Below are positions 33,501-42,534 of a DNA stretch of 64,000 bases, piece after piece; within the stretch, counting starts at the first letter, position 1; the number at the start of each line of letters is the position of its first letter. Where the stretch lies: positions 8,598,044 through 8,662,043 of the forward strand of contig NC_089823.1 in the NCBI RefSeq assembly GCF_035046505.1, read 5' to 3'. The notes below the pieces were generated by a model, which was not told where the DNA came from, did no database searches, and was given only the letters and a program-made list of their open reading frames with translations. Both the position numbers and the translations under genes were made by a program. The DNA is from Tiliqua scincoides (taxonomy: Eukaryota; Chordata; Lepidosauria; Squamata; Scincidae).

Positions 33501-33760
33501 AGTGTGGAAAGAGCTTCAGTGAGTGTGGGACACTTAAGCGCCACCAGAGAACCCACACAGGGGAGAAACCCTATATGTGCCAGGAGTGTGGAAAGACTTT
33601 CTGTGTGAGTGGGCATCTTAAGTGCCACCAGAGAACCCACACTGGTGAAAAACCCTATATGTGCCAGGAGTGTGGAAAGACCTTCAGTCAGAGTGGTAGT
33701 CTTATTCACCACCAGGGAACCCACTCCAGGGGGAAACCTTATACAACTCAGCAGTGCTAA
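21582..33760 (+). CDS. KRAB C2H2 zinc-finger protein, copy B (370 aa, three coding exons)
   Basis: The predicted product is a nuclear DNA-binding repressor of the KRAB-ZNF family, which usually acts through KAP1/TRIM28. Coding exons are 21582-21605 (MDATHPVQ), 24177-24303 (KRAB-A) and 32799-33760 (fingers). Their lengths of 24, 127 and 962 bp total 1113 bp, which is 371 codons, and the phases join without a stop. The start was chosen because it is the only in-frame ATG of the first exon and in-frame stops lie just before it. Acceptors are TTCTTACAG, TTTCAG and TTTCAACAG; donors are GTAAGG. There is no KRAB-B box or SCAN domain. The 8.5-kb second intron is filled mainly by a fossil DIRS-like element. 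Expression is not shown by the sequence. Confidence 0.75.
21992..22412 (-). repeat. tRNA-derived SINE
   Basis: The reverse complement matches 20944-21360: the GTCTAGAGGG head at the right and the GGCGGTATATAAATACCTG tail at the left. Copy A lacks it at the collinear site. Confidence 0.85.
22560..23695 (-). mobile_element. L1-clade LINE, ORF2 C-terminal fragment
   Basis: The minus strand encodes L1 ORF2 C-terminal signatures: [35 protein letters not shown] and [18 protein letters not shown]. They occur in successive frames (22630-23052, 23059-23289, 23267-23449), so at least two frameshifts separate them. The reverse transcriptase core is missing, making it 5' truncated. It lies in intron 1 of copy B and is absent from copy A. 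Confidence 0.85.
24177..24303 (+). CDS. KRAB-A exon of copy B
   Basis: This 127-bp exon encodes a complete KRAB-A box with [18 protein letters not shown]. The DV pair important for KAP1 binding in characterised KRAB domains is QV here, and VMLEN is VMMDN, so corepressor binding may be altered. It aligns end to end with 11236-11362. Confidence 0.85.
24425..24546 (-). repeat. SINE/Bov-B-type 3' tail
   Basis: An (AAC)n start is followed by TTTATTTTTACCCCGCC, the reverse complement of the GGCGGGGTAAAAATAAA tail typical of squamate Sauria/Bov-B repeats. It interrupts sequence that is continuous in copy A near 11475. Confidence 0.75.
25364..25780. mobile_element. hAT MITE in the DIRS-like element
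   Basis: Same family as 15078-15504. The termini are CAGGGGTGGGCAAACC and TTTGGACATTCCTG. An exact 8-bp duplication TTCTAGAG lies at 25356-25363 and 25781-25788. Confidence 0.9.
26409..26781 (+). repeat. tRNA-derived SINE in the DIRS-like element
   Basis: Same family as 20944-21360. The first 27 or so bases (GGGCAGGAGGTCTGGTCTAG) occur twice in tandem at the 5' end. The tail ends in (TTG)n. Confidence 0.85.
27472..27923. mobile_element. hAT MITE in the DIRS-like element
   Basis: Same family as 15078-15504. The 8-bp duplication ATCTAGTC lies at 27464-27471 and 27924-27931. The first base of the left terminus has changed from C to T. Confidence 0.9.
30259..30415. repeat. about 108-bp tandem duplication, second unit split by a LINE
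   Basis: The unit at 30259-30366 is followed by the start of a second unit (30367-30415, CTGGGAAATCCACCCCCAC). The rest of that unit resumes at 31997-32050 after the LINE and CR1 insertions. The unit includes part of the inverted repeat of the fossil element. Confidence 0.65.
30419..31995 (-). mobile_element. second LINE family, 3' fragment split by a CR1
   Basis: Two pieces, 30419-30673 and 31845-31995, join into one minus-strand LINE 3' region like 36907-37752. The 3' end reads GGTTGCCAA on the minus strand and matches the 5S SINE tail. A CR1 copy occupies 30674-31844. Confidence 0.85.
30674..31844 (+). mobile_element. CR1 LINE with a 356-codon open frame
   Basis: The open frame (30580-31650, of which the CR1 part starts near 30674) covers the reverse transcriptase from [18 protein letters not shown] through the catalytic FADDTKLF to the C-terminal WNSLPQDVV motif without a stop. 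The 5' part of ORF2, including the endonuclease, is missing, so it cannot move by itself. It ends in TTCTTATG units. A short target duplication CAAGTG (30668-30673 and 31845-31850) flanks it. The intact frame suggests a comparatively young copy. Confidence 0.92.
32085..32798 (+). other. intron sequence before the copy B finger exon
   Basis: Collinear with 16075-16699 of copy A (shared ATGGGGCAGCC-like start), with small differences. No further exon was resolved. Confidence 0.55.
32799..33760 (+). CDS. C2H2 finger exon of copy B (ten fingers)
   Basis: After a linker ([13 protein letters not shown]) there are ten tandem C2H2 fingers with HTGEKPY-type linkers. Nine keep C-x2-C-x12-H-x3-H. Finger 3 has Gly for its first Cys and an internal repeat of about eight residues ([15 protein letters not shown]), so it probably does not fold normally. 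Helix positions -1, 2, 3 and 6 read VGTC, RWTR, then DGTV, RGSI, QGHI, RGHI, EGTR, VGHC and QGSH for fingers 1, 2 and 4-10. Several fingers are near-identical, pointing to recent internal duplication. The protein ends PYTTQQC. Confidence 0.88.
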
Positions 33761-33897
33761 AATTGGTTTTCTGCTCAGTTAGGCAACAAAAGCTGAGTTC
33801 CTTGTTTGCATCGAATAATAGTGTTTAAAAAAAATCCTGCTCTTTCTGTAGTGCTCGAAATGTAATGATATATGTTTCTTCTTGTTTTTCAAAAAAA

Positions 33898-33903
33898 AAT
33901 AAA
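33898..33903 (+). terminator. AATAAA polyadenylation signal, copy B
   Basis: AATAAA lies about 140 bp after the stop codon, collinear with 17273-17278 in copy A. Confidence 0.6.
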
Positions 33904-34302
33904 GGTTGTCAGAATGTTGTTATTTATTTAGAGTCTGTGGACTGGTCATTGTCCTGGTTGGGTTCCAGCAGCAATCCCTCTGATGCAGTGAACCATCCTT
34001 TTAACAGCCCTTTATTGCAGACTTCAGAAATGGACACTTCTTGCTCCACTGAATCTTAAATTAGTTGTATGAATTTTGCAGATGTGCTTTTCCATTGTCT
34101 CCAGTGCATTTGGATTTAAAAGGACTTTCAGCATTAACGGAACCCCTTCCTATTATTTCATTAAATTGAGGGTTCACTCTACTACCCCTTATCAGGAAAA
34201 CTTATACCATCCTAATACTTCCCTAATAATTGCTTGCCTACCATTTTGCTTTGTTTTCACAATCAAAATAACGCCAAACTCTGTAGGAAGTTGAGTAATA
34301 AG

Positions 34303-35158
34303 AACATAAGAGCCCTGCTGGATCAGGCCATAAGCCCATCTAGTCCAGCTTCCTGTATCTCACAGTGGTCCACCAAATGCCCCGTGGAACACACAAGACA
34401 ACAAGAGACCTGCATCCTGGTGCCCTCCCTTGCATCTGGCATTCTGACATAACCCATTTCGAAAATCAGGAGATTGCACATACACATCACTGCTTGTAAC
34501 CCATAATGGATTTTTCCTCCAGAAACTTGTCCAATCCCCTTTTAAAGGCATCCAGGCCAGATGCCGTCACCACATCCTGCGGCAAGGAGTTCCACAGAAC
34601 AACCACACGCTGAGTAAAGAAATATTTTCTTTTATCTGTCCTAACTCTCCCAACACTCAATTTTAGTGGATGTCCCCTAGTTCTGGTGTTATGTGAGAGG
34701 GAAAAGAGCATCTCTCTATCCTTCCCATGCATAATTTTATAAGTCTCAATCATGTCCCCCCCTTAGCTGCCTCTTTTCTAGACTGAAGAGGCCCAAATGC
34801 CAAAGGCTTTCTTCATAAGGAAGGTGCCCCAGCCCAGTAATCATCTTAGTCACTCTCTTTTGCACCTTTTCCATTTCCACAATGTCTTTTTTGAGATGTG
34901 GCGATCAGAACTGGACACAATACTCCAGGTGTGGCCTTACCATCGATTTGTACAACGGCATTATAATATTAGTTGTTTTGTTCTCAGTACCTTTTCTAAT
35001 GATCCCAAGCATAGAATTGGCCTTCTTTACTGCCGCCGCACTTTGGGTTGACACTTTCAACGAGCTGTCCACCACCACCCCAAGTTCTCTCTCCTGATCT
35101 GTCACAGACAGCTCAGAACGCATCAGCCTATATGTGAAGTTTTGATTTTTTGCCCCAA
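34303..35158 (-). mobile_element. CR1 LINE, 3' fragment
   Basis: The plus strand begins AAGAACATAAGAGCCCTGC, the complement of the CR1 3' end. Minus-strand frames give [19 protein letters not shown] and [19 protein letters not shown]. It is 5' truncated near the MHIGAKNQ region. Confidence 0.9.
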
Positions 35159-35395
35159 AAAGTTGCTGATTTGGATAGTTGCCTGTTCAAAAAGATGTAT
35201 GGATGAGTGAGGAAGATGTGGATCAAGTTTAGTCCGCATCAACTGACACCAGTGAATCCTGCAAGCCCAAGTCAGCTGCTGATCTCACTGTTGGGGACCC
35301 TTTGCCCTGTTCCTGGTGTTTCTGGCTGCTCCTTGGTATCCCTTTTTCTCCAAAAGTGGGGTGTCCAAAACCACAGCAACCATGGGAGAATTAGT
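35159..35395. other. unassigned gap between CR1 copies
   Basis: I see no gene or known repeat. Confidence 0.4.
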
Positions 35396-35734
35396 GCAGG
35401 CCATAGGCCCATCTAGTCCAGCTTCCTGTATCTCACAGCGGCCCACCAAATGCCCCAGGGAGCACACCAGACAACAAGAGACCTGCAAGGCTTCCTGGGA
35501 ATTGTAGTTAAGAACAGCCCCACTGGATCAGGCCATAGGTCCATCTAGTCCAGCTTCCGGTATCTCACAGCAGCCCACCAAATGCCCCAGGGAGCACAAC
35601 AGGCAACAAGAAGACCTGCAAGGCCTCCTGGGAATTGTAGTTTCAGAACATAAGAAGAGCCCTGCTGGAACAGGCCATAGGCCCATCTAGTCCAGCTTCC
35701 GGTATCTCACAGTGGCCTAGCAAATGCTTCAGGG
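35396..35734 (-). repeat. tandem short CR1 3' ends
   Basis: The CR1 3' terminus occurs three times in a row (from about 35396, 35512 and 35645). The first two are followed by the same CTGGGAATTGTAG sequence, giving a unit of about 125-145 bp. This looks like local duplication after one insertion. The third copy continues into the CR1 split at 35735. Confidence 0.75.
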
Positions 35735-36086
35735 CAGTGTTTCTCAAACCGTGGGTCAGGACCCAGTAGGTGGGTCGCAAGCCAGTTTCAGGTGGGTCGC
35801 CATTCATTTCAATATATTTTTTTAATATATTAGACTTGATGCTACATGGTACGTGACTGCCTTTGGGGAAATGTTACAGACCTGTACTTTGAACAGGCTA
35901 CTATGTCTATTCTTTTAACAATGATAGTCAATGAGACTTAATCTTGTGTAGGATTGCAGCCTAGGATTGTCAAAAAATTTCCTGCTTGATGATGTCACTT
36001 CCGGTTATTGCATAACTTCTGGTGGGTCCCAACAGATTCTCATTCTGTCCCGGTGGGTCACGGTGCTAAATGTGTGAGAACCACTG
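35735..36086. mobile_element. hAT MITE (CAGTGTTTCTCAAACC termini) inside CR1
   Basis: The ends CAGTGTTTCTCAAACC and TGTGAGAACCACTG are inverted repeats. The exact duplication CTTCAGGG lies at 35727-35734 and 36087-36094. A related copy is at 38448-38788. Confidence 0.92.
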
Positions 36087-36895
36087 CTTCAGGGAACGCA
36101 CTAGACAACAGACACAACCTGTGTCCTGGTGCCCTCCCATGTATCTGGCAATCAGAGGCAGCCTACCTCTGCCTTGCACATACCTACCATGATTTGTAAC
36201 CCATGATGGACGTTTCTTCCAGAAATCTGTCCAATCCCCTCTTAAAGGCATCTACAACAATGGTTGGCAACCTTCAGCCTCGAAAGACTATGGTATAAGC
36301 CTACAGCACCTGATATTCCCAGGCAGTCTCCCATCCAAGTACTAACCAGGCCTGACCCTGCTTAGCTTCCAAGATCAGACAAGATCAGGAGATAGTGTTC
36401 AGTATAGGGAGATGGTTGGCAACCTTCAGTCTCGAAAGACTATGGTATAAGCCTACAGCAGCTGGTATTCCCAGGCGGTCTCCCATCCAAGTACTAACCA
36501 GGCCTGACCCTGCTTAGCTTCTGAGATCATGGTATAAGCCTACAGCACCTGGTATTTCCAGGCAGTCTCCCATCCAAGTACTAACCAGGCCTGACCCTGC
36601 TTAGCTTCCGAGATCAGATGAGATCGGGCATGTGCAGGGTAACAGTTGCTGCATCTAGGCAAGATGCCATAACTACTTCCTGTGGCAAGGAGTTCCACAG
36701 ACTACATGCTGGGTAAATAAATTTTTTTCTTCCGTCTGTCCTAACTCTCCCAACACTCAACTTTTGTGGATGTCCCCTGGTTCTGGTGTTATGTGAGAGG
36801 GAAAAGAGCGTCTCTATCCAGTCCCTGTATAATTTTGTATGTCTCAATCATGTCCCCCCTCAGACACCTCTTTTCTAGGCTGAAGTGTTCCAAAC
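36087..36895 (-). mobile_element. CR1 LINE fragment interrupted by a 5S SINE trimer
   Basis: CR1 sequence continues from 35645-35734 across the hAT element to 36254, then resumes at 36651 (ATGCC...CTTCCTGTGGCAAGG) up to about 36895. The coding remnant is decayed. Confidence 0.85.
36255..36650 (-). repeat. 5S rRNA-derived SINE trimer
   Basis: Three adjacent 5S SINE copies lie at about 36258-36387, 36411-36526 and 36527-36650. The first two have the full tail; the third lacks the tail start. Only the last reaches the SINE 5' end (GTTGCTG on the plus strand). One 7-bp duplication, GCATCTA (36248-36254 and 36651-36657), encloses the whole array. Confidence 0.88.
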
Positions 36896-36906
36896 ATTAG
36901 AGTGTA

Positions 36907-37752
36907 TTGGCAACCTTCAGTCTCGAAAGACTATGGTATCGCGCTCTGAAAGGTGGTTCTGGCACAGCGTCTAGTGTGGCTGAAAAGGCCAATTCGGGAG
37001 TGACAATCCCTTCCACACTGGGAGCAAGTGCAGTCTGTCCCTGGTCTGTCTCCCTGGCTATGGGCCTTCCTTCTTTGCCTCTTAGCCTCAGACTGTTGGC
37101 AAAGTGTCTCTTCAAACTGGGAAAGGCCATGCTGCACAGCCTGCCTCCAAGCGGGCCGCTCAGAGGCCAGGGTTTCCCACTTGTTGAGGTCCACTCCTAA
37201 GGCCTTCAGATCCCTCTTGCAGATGTCCTTGTATCGCAGCTGTGGTCTACCTGTAGGGCGCTCTCCTTGCACGAGTTCGCCATAGAGGAGATCCTTTGGG
37301 ATCCGGCCATCATCCATTCTCACAACATGACCGAGCCAACGCAGGTGTCTCTGTTTCAGCAGTGCATACATGCTAGGGATTCCAGCATGTTCCAGGACTG
37401 TGTTGTTTGGAACTTTGTCCTGCCAGGTGATGCCGAGGATGCATCGGAGGCAGCGCATGTGGAAAGCGCTCAGTTTCCTCTCCTGTTGTGAGCGAAGAGT
37501 CCATGACTCGCTGCAGTACAGAAGTGTACTAAGGACGCAAGCTCTGTAGACCTGGATCTTGGTATGTTCCGTCAGCTTCTTGTTGGACCAGACTCTCTTT
37601 GTGAGTCTGGAAAACGTGGTAGCTGCTTTACCGATGCGTTTGTTTAGCTCAGTATCGAGAGAAAGAGTGTCGGAGATCGTTGAGCCAAGGTACACAAAGT
37701 CATGGACAACCTCCAGTTCATGCTCAGAGATTGTAATGCAGGGAGGTGACAT
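36907..37752 (-). mobile_element. second LINE family, longest clean copy
   Basis: The minus strand has one 276-codon frame (36931-37761) covering the reverse transcriptase thumb and C-terminus: VYRACVLSTLLYCSESWTLR, LRWLGHVVRMDDGRIPKDLL and a terminal Cys/His motif [20 protein letters not shown]. The catalytic RT core and endonuclease are absent. The motifs are unlike CR1. I cannot decide between Vingi/Ingi-like and other non-LTR clades by eye. Confidence 0.88.
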
Positions 37753-37794
37753 TATAGCCAAACATTATAGCCTTTCCTAATAGGGAAGGTGCCC

Positions 37795-38280
37795 CAGCCC
37801 GAGCTTTGACGCCGGGCAAACGCCCGTGCAAGCCCAGCGCTGGCAAGAACTGGACTAGCACAGGGCAGGCACCCGGCCTCCGCTGCTCGGCCGTCGCATG
37901 GACCACCAAGCTGCGGAGAGGAAAGCGGAGGCGGGGAGAAGGTTTTCTTGGGAGGCAGGTGGAGGGCAGGGAGAGGATAGGAGAGGCGTGACGGGGAGGC
38001 GGGGGAGGTGTGACAGGGGGAGGGAGGGAGGTGGGACTGGTGAAACATCGCTCCATCAGATCCGAGCCTTCTGGTAAGGCTTGGCGCCTAACATGACGGC
38101 TCTTACTTCACCCCCGACCTTTTGGTCGGAAGTGAATCGAGTAGCATCGTTACAGGGCTCCTCCCTTTACCCGGGGGATGGGGACGAAAGTGGCCCGTGG
38201 CTGCCGTGGGAGCGCAGGATACAGCAGCAGCCATTTTTTGTGCCACTGCACCCACGGGAGCTCAGGATTGGGCTCTTAGT
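37795..38280. mobile_element. GC-rich non-autonomous DNA element
   Basis: It matches 60055-60527 along most of its length, with a GGAGGCAGGTGGAGGGCAGG-type core and a GGATTGGGCTCT right end. No transposase is encoded; frames on both strands are composition artefacts. Confidence 0.65.
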
Positions 38281-38447
38281 TAGCACTTGTTAAGCCCTCG
38301 AGAACCACTGCAAACACATGGAGACTTGTTAAGCCACTTGTTAAGAACAACAAAAATCATGAGAATTGCTTGAGGCCTCTCTGACTTCTTTTGGCTACTG
38401 TGAATGGATGCAAAATGGATGCATGAAAGTGGTGGCATAGGCTTGAT

Positions 38448-38788
38448 CTGTGATTCTCAAACGTTTAGCACCAGGACCCACTTTTTAGAATGAGAATCTG
38501 TCATTACCCACCAGATGTGATGTCATGATCAAAAGTGACATCATCAAGCAGAAAATTTTAATAATCCTAGGCTCCAATCCTACCCTCACTTACCCAGGAG
38601 TCCCATTTACTATCATTATTAAAAGCATATACAGAGTAGTCTGTTAAAAGGACAGATCTGTAACAGTCACATTCCATGGAATCATCAAGTCTAATATATT
38701 TAAAATAAAATATTGAAATGAATGGGGACCCACCTGAAATTGGCTCATGACCACCTGGTAAGTCCCGACCACAGTTTAAGCAACATTG
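38448..38788. mobile_element. hAT MITE, reverse orientation to 35735-36086
   Basis: The termini CTGTGATTCTCAAACG and CAGTTTAAGCAACATTG are decayed hAT ends. The interior matches the reverse complement of 35735-36086 (ATTGAAATGAATGGGGACCC). Confidence 0.75.
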
Positions 38789-38802
38789 GCCTAGTCAAGA
38801 TG

Positions 38803-38872
38803 ACATAAGAACATGAGAAGAGCCCTGCTGGATCAGGCCAAAAGCCCATCTAGTCCAGCTTCCTGTACTTAC
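38803..38872 (-). mobile_element. CR1 3' terminus, 70 bp
   Basis: ACATAAGAACATGAGAAGAG is followed by the CR1 3' UTR complement up to CTTCCTGTA. Confidence 0.8.
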
Positions 38873-39742
38873 TGATTGTTTTCAAGGCCTGCACTTACAC
38901 AGGCAAACTTGTGTATATAGCAGTATCATGATTATAAATTATACAACTATAACAATTATAATGTCACTTTATAAGATTCTTCCTCTGCCACTGTGTCTAA
39001 GTTAAAGCAGTTGGGGTACTCAGCCCCACCTCAAAAATACCATGGAGAGAGTCGCAGATTCAGCTGTGTTGCTGAAATGTTTAGGGCAACATCCTTCGAG
39101 AAAGACTCATCTTGAAATGGACAGGGACTGGTTCTGTGCAACTGTTCTGGGCTTTTTTTTCCCCCACCTAGACAAAGTCCGATGCACCCACCTCAGTTTC
39201 TTGCTTGTCTCCTCACACCCATGCTAGAATCTGCACGCGTGATCTTAGGAATTGCCACCTTAATTCAGCAGCTGTAAAGTGTGGCATGATTTATCCATGT
39301 TAGTGATTGTGTAAATAGGCTGAGGGAGGCTGCATAGGCTCCAGTGTAATTAATTCACACCACTAGAGTTTGATCTCATGAATGCTCCATTAGCCCAACT
39401 GCATAGAAAACAAAAAGAGCTTTCATTTTTCCATGGTATTTTTCATCTTCCCAGCTCAGCTTTGCTTTGGTTTCTCCACACACCAGTGAGTTCCTTTGAG
39501 TGGTGTCTGTTTACTGAGCATGTTTTGTTTTGTTTTTTTCCTGTAGTTTAATTATTAGTTTTGTACAGCTGTATGTGCCTGCAGTGATAGATGATGGGAA
39601 AATGCGATGGGAAATGAGATGGGTCCCCCTATACAGACAAGTAACAAGCAACGCAATGAAGAATGTGCAGTGGTAATAACTATTGCAGATTTCTTGAAGA
39701 GATAAGAACAATGCAGGACACATAGACATTCTGCAGATCATC
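38873..39742. other. single-copy-like sequence, no gene
   Basis: No repeat was recognised. The stretch 39230-39480 is AT-balanced, with TAATTAATTC-type homeodomain-like sites. It could be a conserved non-coding element, but the sequence alone cannot show this. Confidence 0.3.
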
Positions 39743-40335
39743 AGAGACCCGCTGGATCAGGCCAAAGGCCCATTTCCTCCGACTTCCTGTATCTCACAGT
39801 GGCCCACCAGATGCCTCAAGGAGCTCACAAGACAATAAGATAACTGCATCCTGGTGCCACTCCCTTGCACCTGCCATTCTGAGGTAGGCTACTTCTAAAA
39901 CCCAGAGGTTGTGCATACCTATCTTGGCTGGTAACCTGTGCTGGACATTTCCTCCAGAAATCCGCCCAATGCCCTCTTAAGGCATCTAGGCCAGGCGCCA
40001 TCACCACATCCTGTGGCAAGGAGTTCCGCAGATTAATTACCTGCTGGGAAAAGAAATAATGTCTTTTGTCAGTTCTAACTCTTCCAACACACAATTTTAA
40101 TGGATGTCCCCTGGTTCTGGTGTTGTGTGGAGGGAAAAGAACATTCCTTTAACCCCTCTATCCATCCTATGCATAATTGTGTGAGTCTTAATCACGTCCC
40201 CCCTCGTGCACCTTATTAGACTGAACGCCCCAAATGCTGTAGCCTTTCCTGTTAAGGGAAGTGCCCCAGCCCACTAATCATTTTGGTGGTTCTCTTCCAC
40301 GCCTTTTCCAGATCCACTATATCCTCTTTTTGACC
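39743..40335 (-). mobile_element. old CR1 LINE fragment
   Basis: The minus strand gives [18 protein letters not shown] and [17 protein letters not shown]. It is more diverged than the other CR1 copies and lacks their clean 3' units. Confidence 0.85.
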
Positions 40336-40954
40336 CTGGACTTCTCAGTCTCTTTCTCTTGGTTCCCATTTGGCAACTCAATCCAGATCTCACCCCATTT
40401 GTGTCCTCAGAATCCCATGCCTCCAGTGTTCAGTGTTATGGTCTCTGCAAGGCAGAGTTGAGGATATCAACCAAGAGTTTTCATCTGGGAAGAAGCAAGT
40501 GAATGGATAGATGACAGGGAGCTGCGTCTGGCAAGAATTGAGGACAGGCAAGTGACTTTCCAAACCAACCTGTTGCTCAGCTTGAAGAACAGAACCAGAC
40601 CTGAAGTTTAGCTCAAGTGCCTGGAGGTGATTGATTCCTCCTCATTATCTGACTATCTGATTATAAGGATTCCTTGTTTCTGCCTCCTGCCCAGCTGGGC
40701 CTGTCTTTCTATCATATTAACTGTTGTGCTTAACACCTTTCTGAATGTCTTCACAGTCTCTTCTAAGCATGAACCACAGGAGCTTTAAATGTTGCACTTT
40801 TTAAAGTGGTGCTCTACTTATGTTTAGCAGGGGAGCATGCCGTCTTTTCTAGTGGCTTTTGGAACAGGAAAGCATTCATTCATTCATTCATTCATTCATT
40901 CTTCTATGTAAACTGCTTGATGAACTTTTTTGTTCAAAAAATGTTTAATAATAA

Positions 40955-41010
<56 letters not shown>

Positions 41011-42251
41011 GAAAATATATATATATTCTTAATAATTATAATCATTATCATCATCTTGTTAAAAGCCAGAGTATTCCCATGTCCGCAGTAGACTGTTGTA
41101 TCCACTTTCAAACCATTCATTTGTGACATTAGTGTCTCAAATGCCTTGTGAATAGGGCTTGACAAACTATCTTTTCAATAGATGCAACTGCCACTGCATT
41201 TCAGACCATCAGAAAACAAAAACGCAACCCAAAAGGGGGGAAAACTCATCCCCGTTAATACTCAAAAGCCATTTTCATCAATTTTATGATGCTGTTCAAC
41301 AATTTTTGTGACATATTAAGTGCTGTAAAACAAAGGCGGACCATTACAGACATGGCCACAAAGTGAAGACGGCACAAGGGAGGTGACATTCAAATGACAA
41401 TTTACAACCACAAAGAGGGACACTCAACAGTTGTCCAAATGTCATCTTAATGAATATAGTACTCCTCTCCCATTTTCTATACTAGGAACCTCCTCACCCA
41501 TCACAGCAACCGTGCACAATGATAATAAAATTCCACAATTACAAACACAACTGGCTGCTCTTTCAGAAGGGCACGATGGAAGAAAGGACGTCTTTCAGAA
41601 TGGAACTATGAGTCAATGATCAAGTGATGGCCTGATGAAGTTCATGGGGAAAACAAACCTTGTGTCAGTAGTCCAGGGATCTCAGGAAATGGTCTCAGGA
41701 AATAATTGCAGCTGCTATACTTACTGTCTTTCCCCTTCCTCCCATGTATTCCATATTGGATTTTGAACTGCATGCTATGGAAAGAGTGACCGGATGGTCC
41801 AGGAAAGGTAAATAAAAATCATTTTTACTTATCTTCCTGTACGCTGCCAATGGCTCTACAGTGGGTCTCTTCAGACCTAACCCAGCCAATTCAAGGAGTG
41901 CCAGGCTAGTAGAGGGAGATAGAATTTTGGTGTGCAATGCTACCCCTGAGACACCATCCTGCCCCCCAAATGCCCCCAGCCTGCTCTCCACCCCTATCTG
42001 CCCACAATCCTTCCCCAAACTGCCCTGCCACCAATTTACCAGCAATGCCATGGGACAGAGAATGCTCAGTGGGCCCCTGTTGTCCGTATGTGGCCTCCAG
42101 CTGTTTGGTCTGGTAGCCACGGCTCCAAACAGTGGAGCAGCTTTCCCACCATCTGTCCACGACTTATCCTGACAGATCACACAATCTGTTAGCTTAAGCC
42201 CCAGACAGCATTGGGCTGCTTGTGGCTTTAGGCGCATCATTCTCTCTCAGT
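40336..42251. other. unassigned, with microsatellites
   Basis: It holds (CATT)n near 40873-40903 and (ATT)n at 40955-41009. A 181-codon minus-strand frame (41695-42240) has no domain and is paired with a plus-strand frame, so I do not call a gene. Confidence 0.4.
40955..41009. repeat. (ATT)n microsatellite
   Basis: About 18 ATT units, followed by an AT-rich stretch. Confidence 0.95.
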
Positions 42252-42509
42252 CAATGGTTCCCAAACTCCTACAGGGGAGTTGGGAACCAGTTAAGTGTTT
42301 ACATGGGTGGGGAGGGGAGCAGCAATGGTGCCATAGGGATTGTGCTGCTGTCACTTCCAAGGGACTTTTTTTACTTATTTGGGGGGCAACACTGGCCTCC
42401 TGCAGGATCCTAGAGGCTCACAGCACCCTCTGATCTCTTTCATGGTTGCTGTAGTACCCTGTGTATGGGTCCCATGATGGGTCATGATCCACCAGTTTGG
42501 GAACCATTG
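42252..42509. mobile_element. hAT MITE (CAATGGTTCCCAAAC termini)
   Basis: The ends CAATGGTTCCCAAACTC and GTTTGGGAACCATTG are inverted repeats. The 8-bp flanks CTCTCAGT (42244-42251) and CTGTAAGT (42510-42517) match at six positions, consistent with an old target duplication. Confidence 0.85.
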
Positions 42510-42534
42510 CTGTAAGTGCCTTATATGTCCCCCC

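Noticed and set aside
36931-37761. Host gene of 276 codons on the minus strand
   Set aside because: The protein is a LINE reverse transcriptase C-terminus, and the same sequence recurs at three other places.
41695-42240. 181-codon minus-strand protein
   Set aside because: No domain, no splice context, and an opposite-strand frame covers the same bases; its 5' end runs up to an hAT element.
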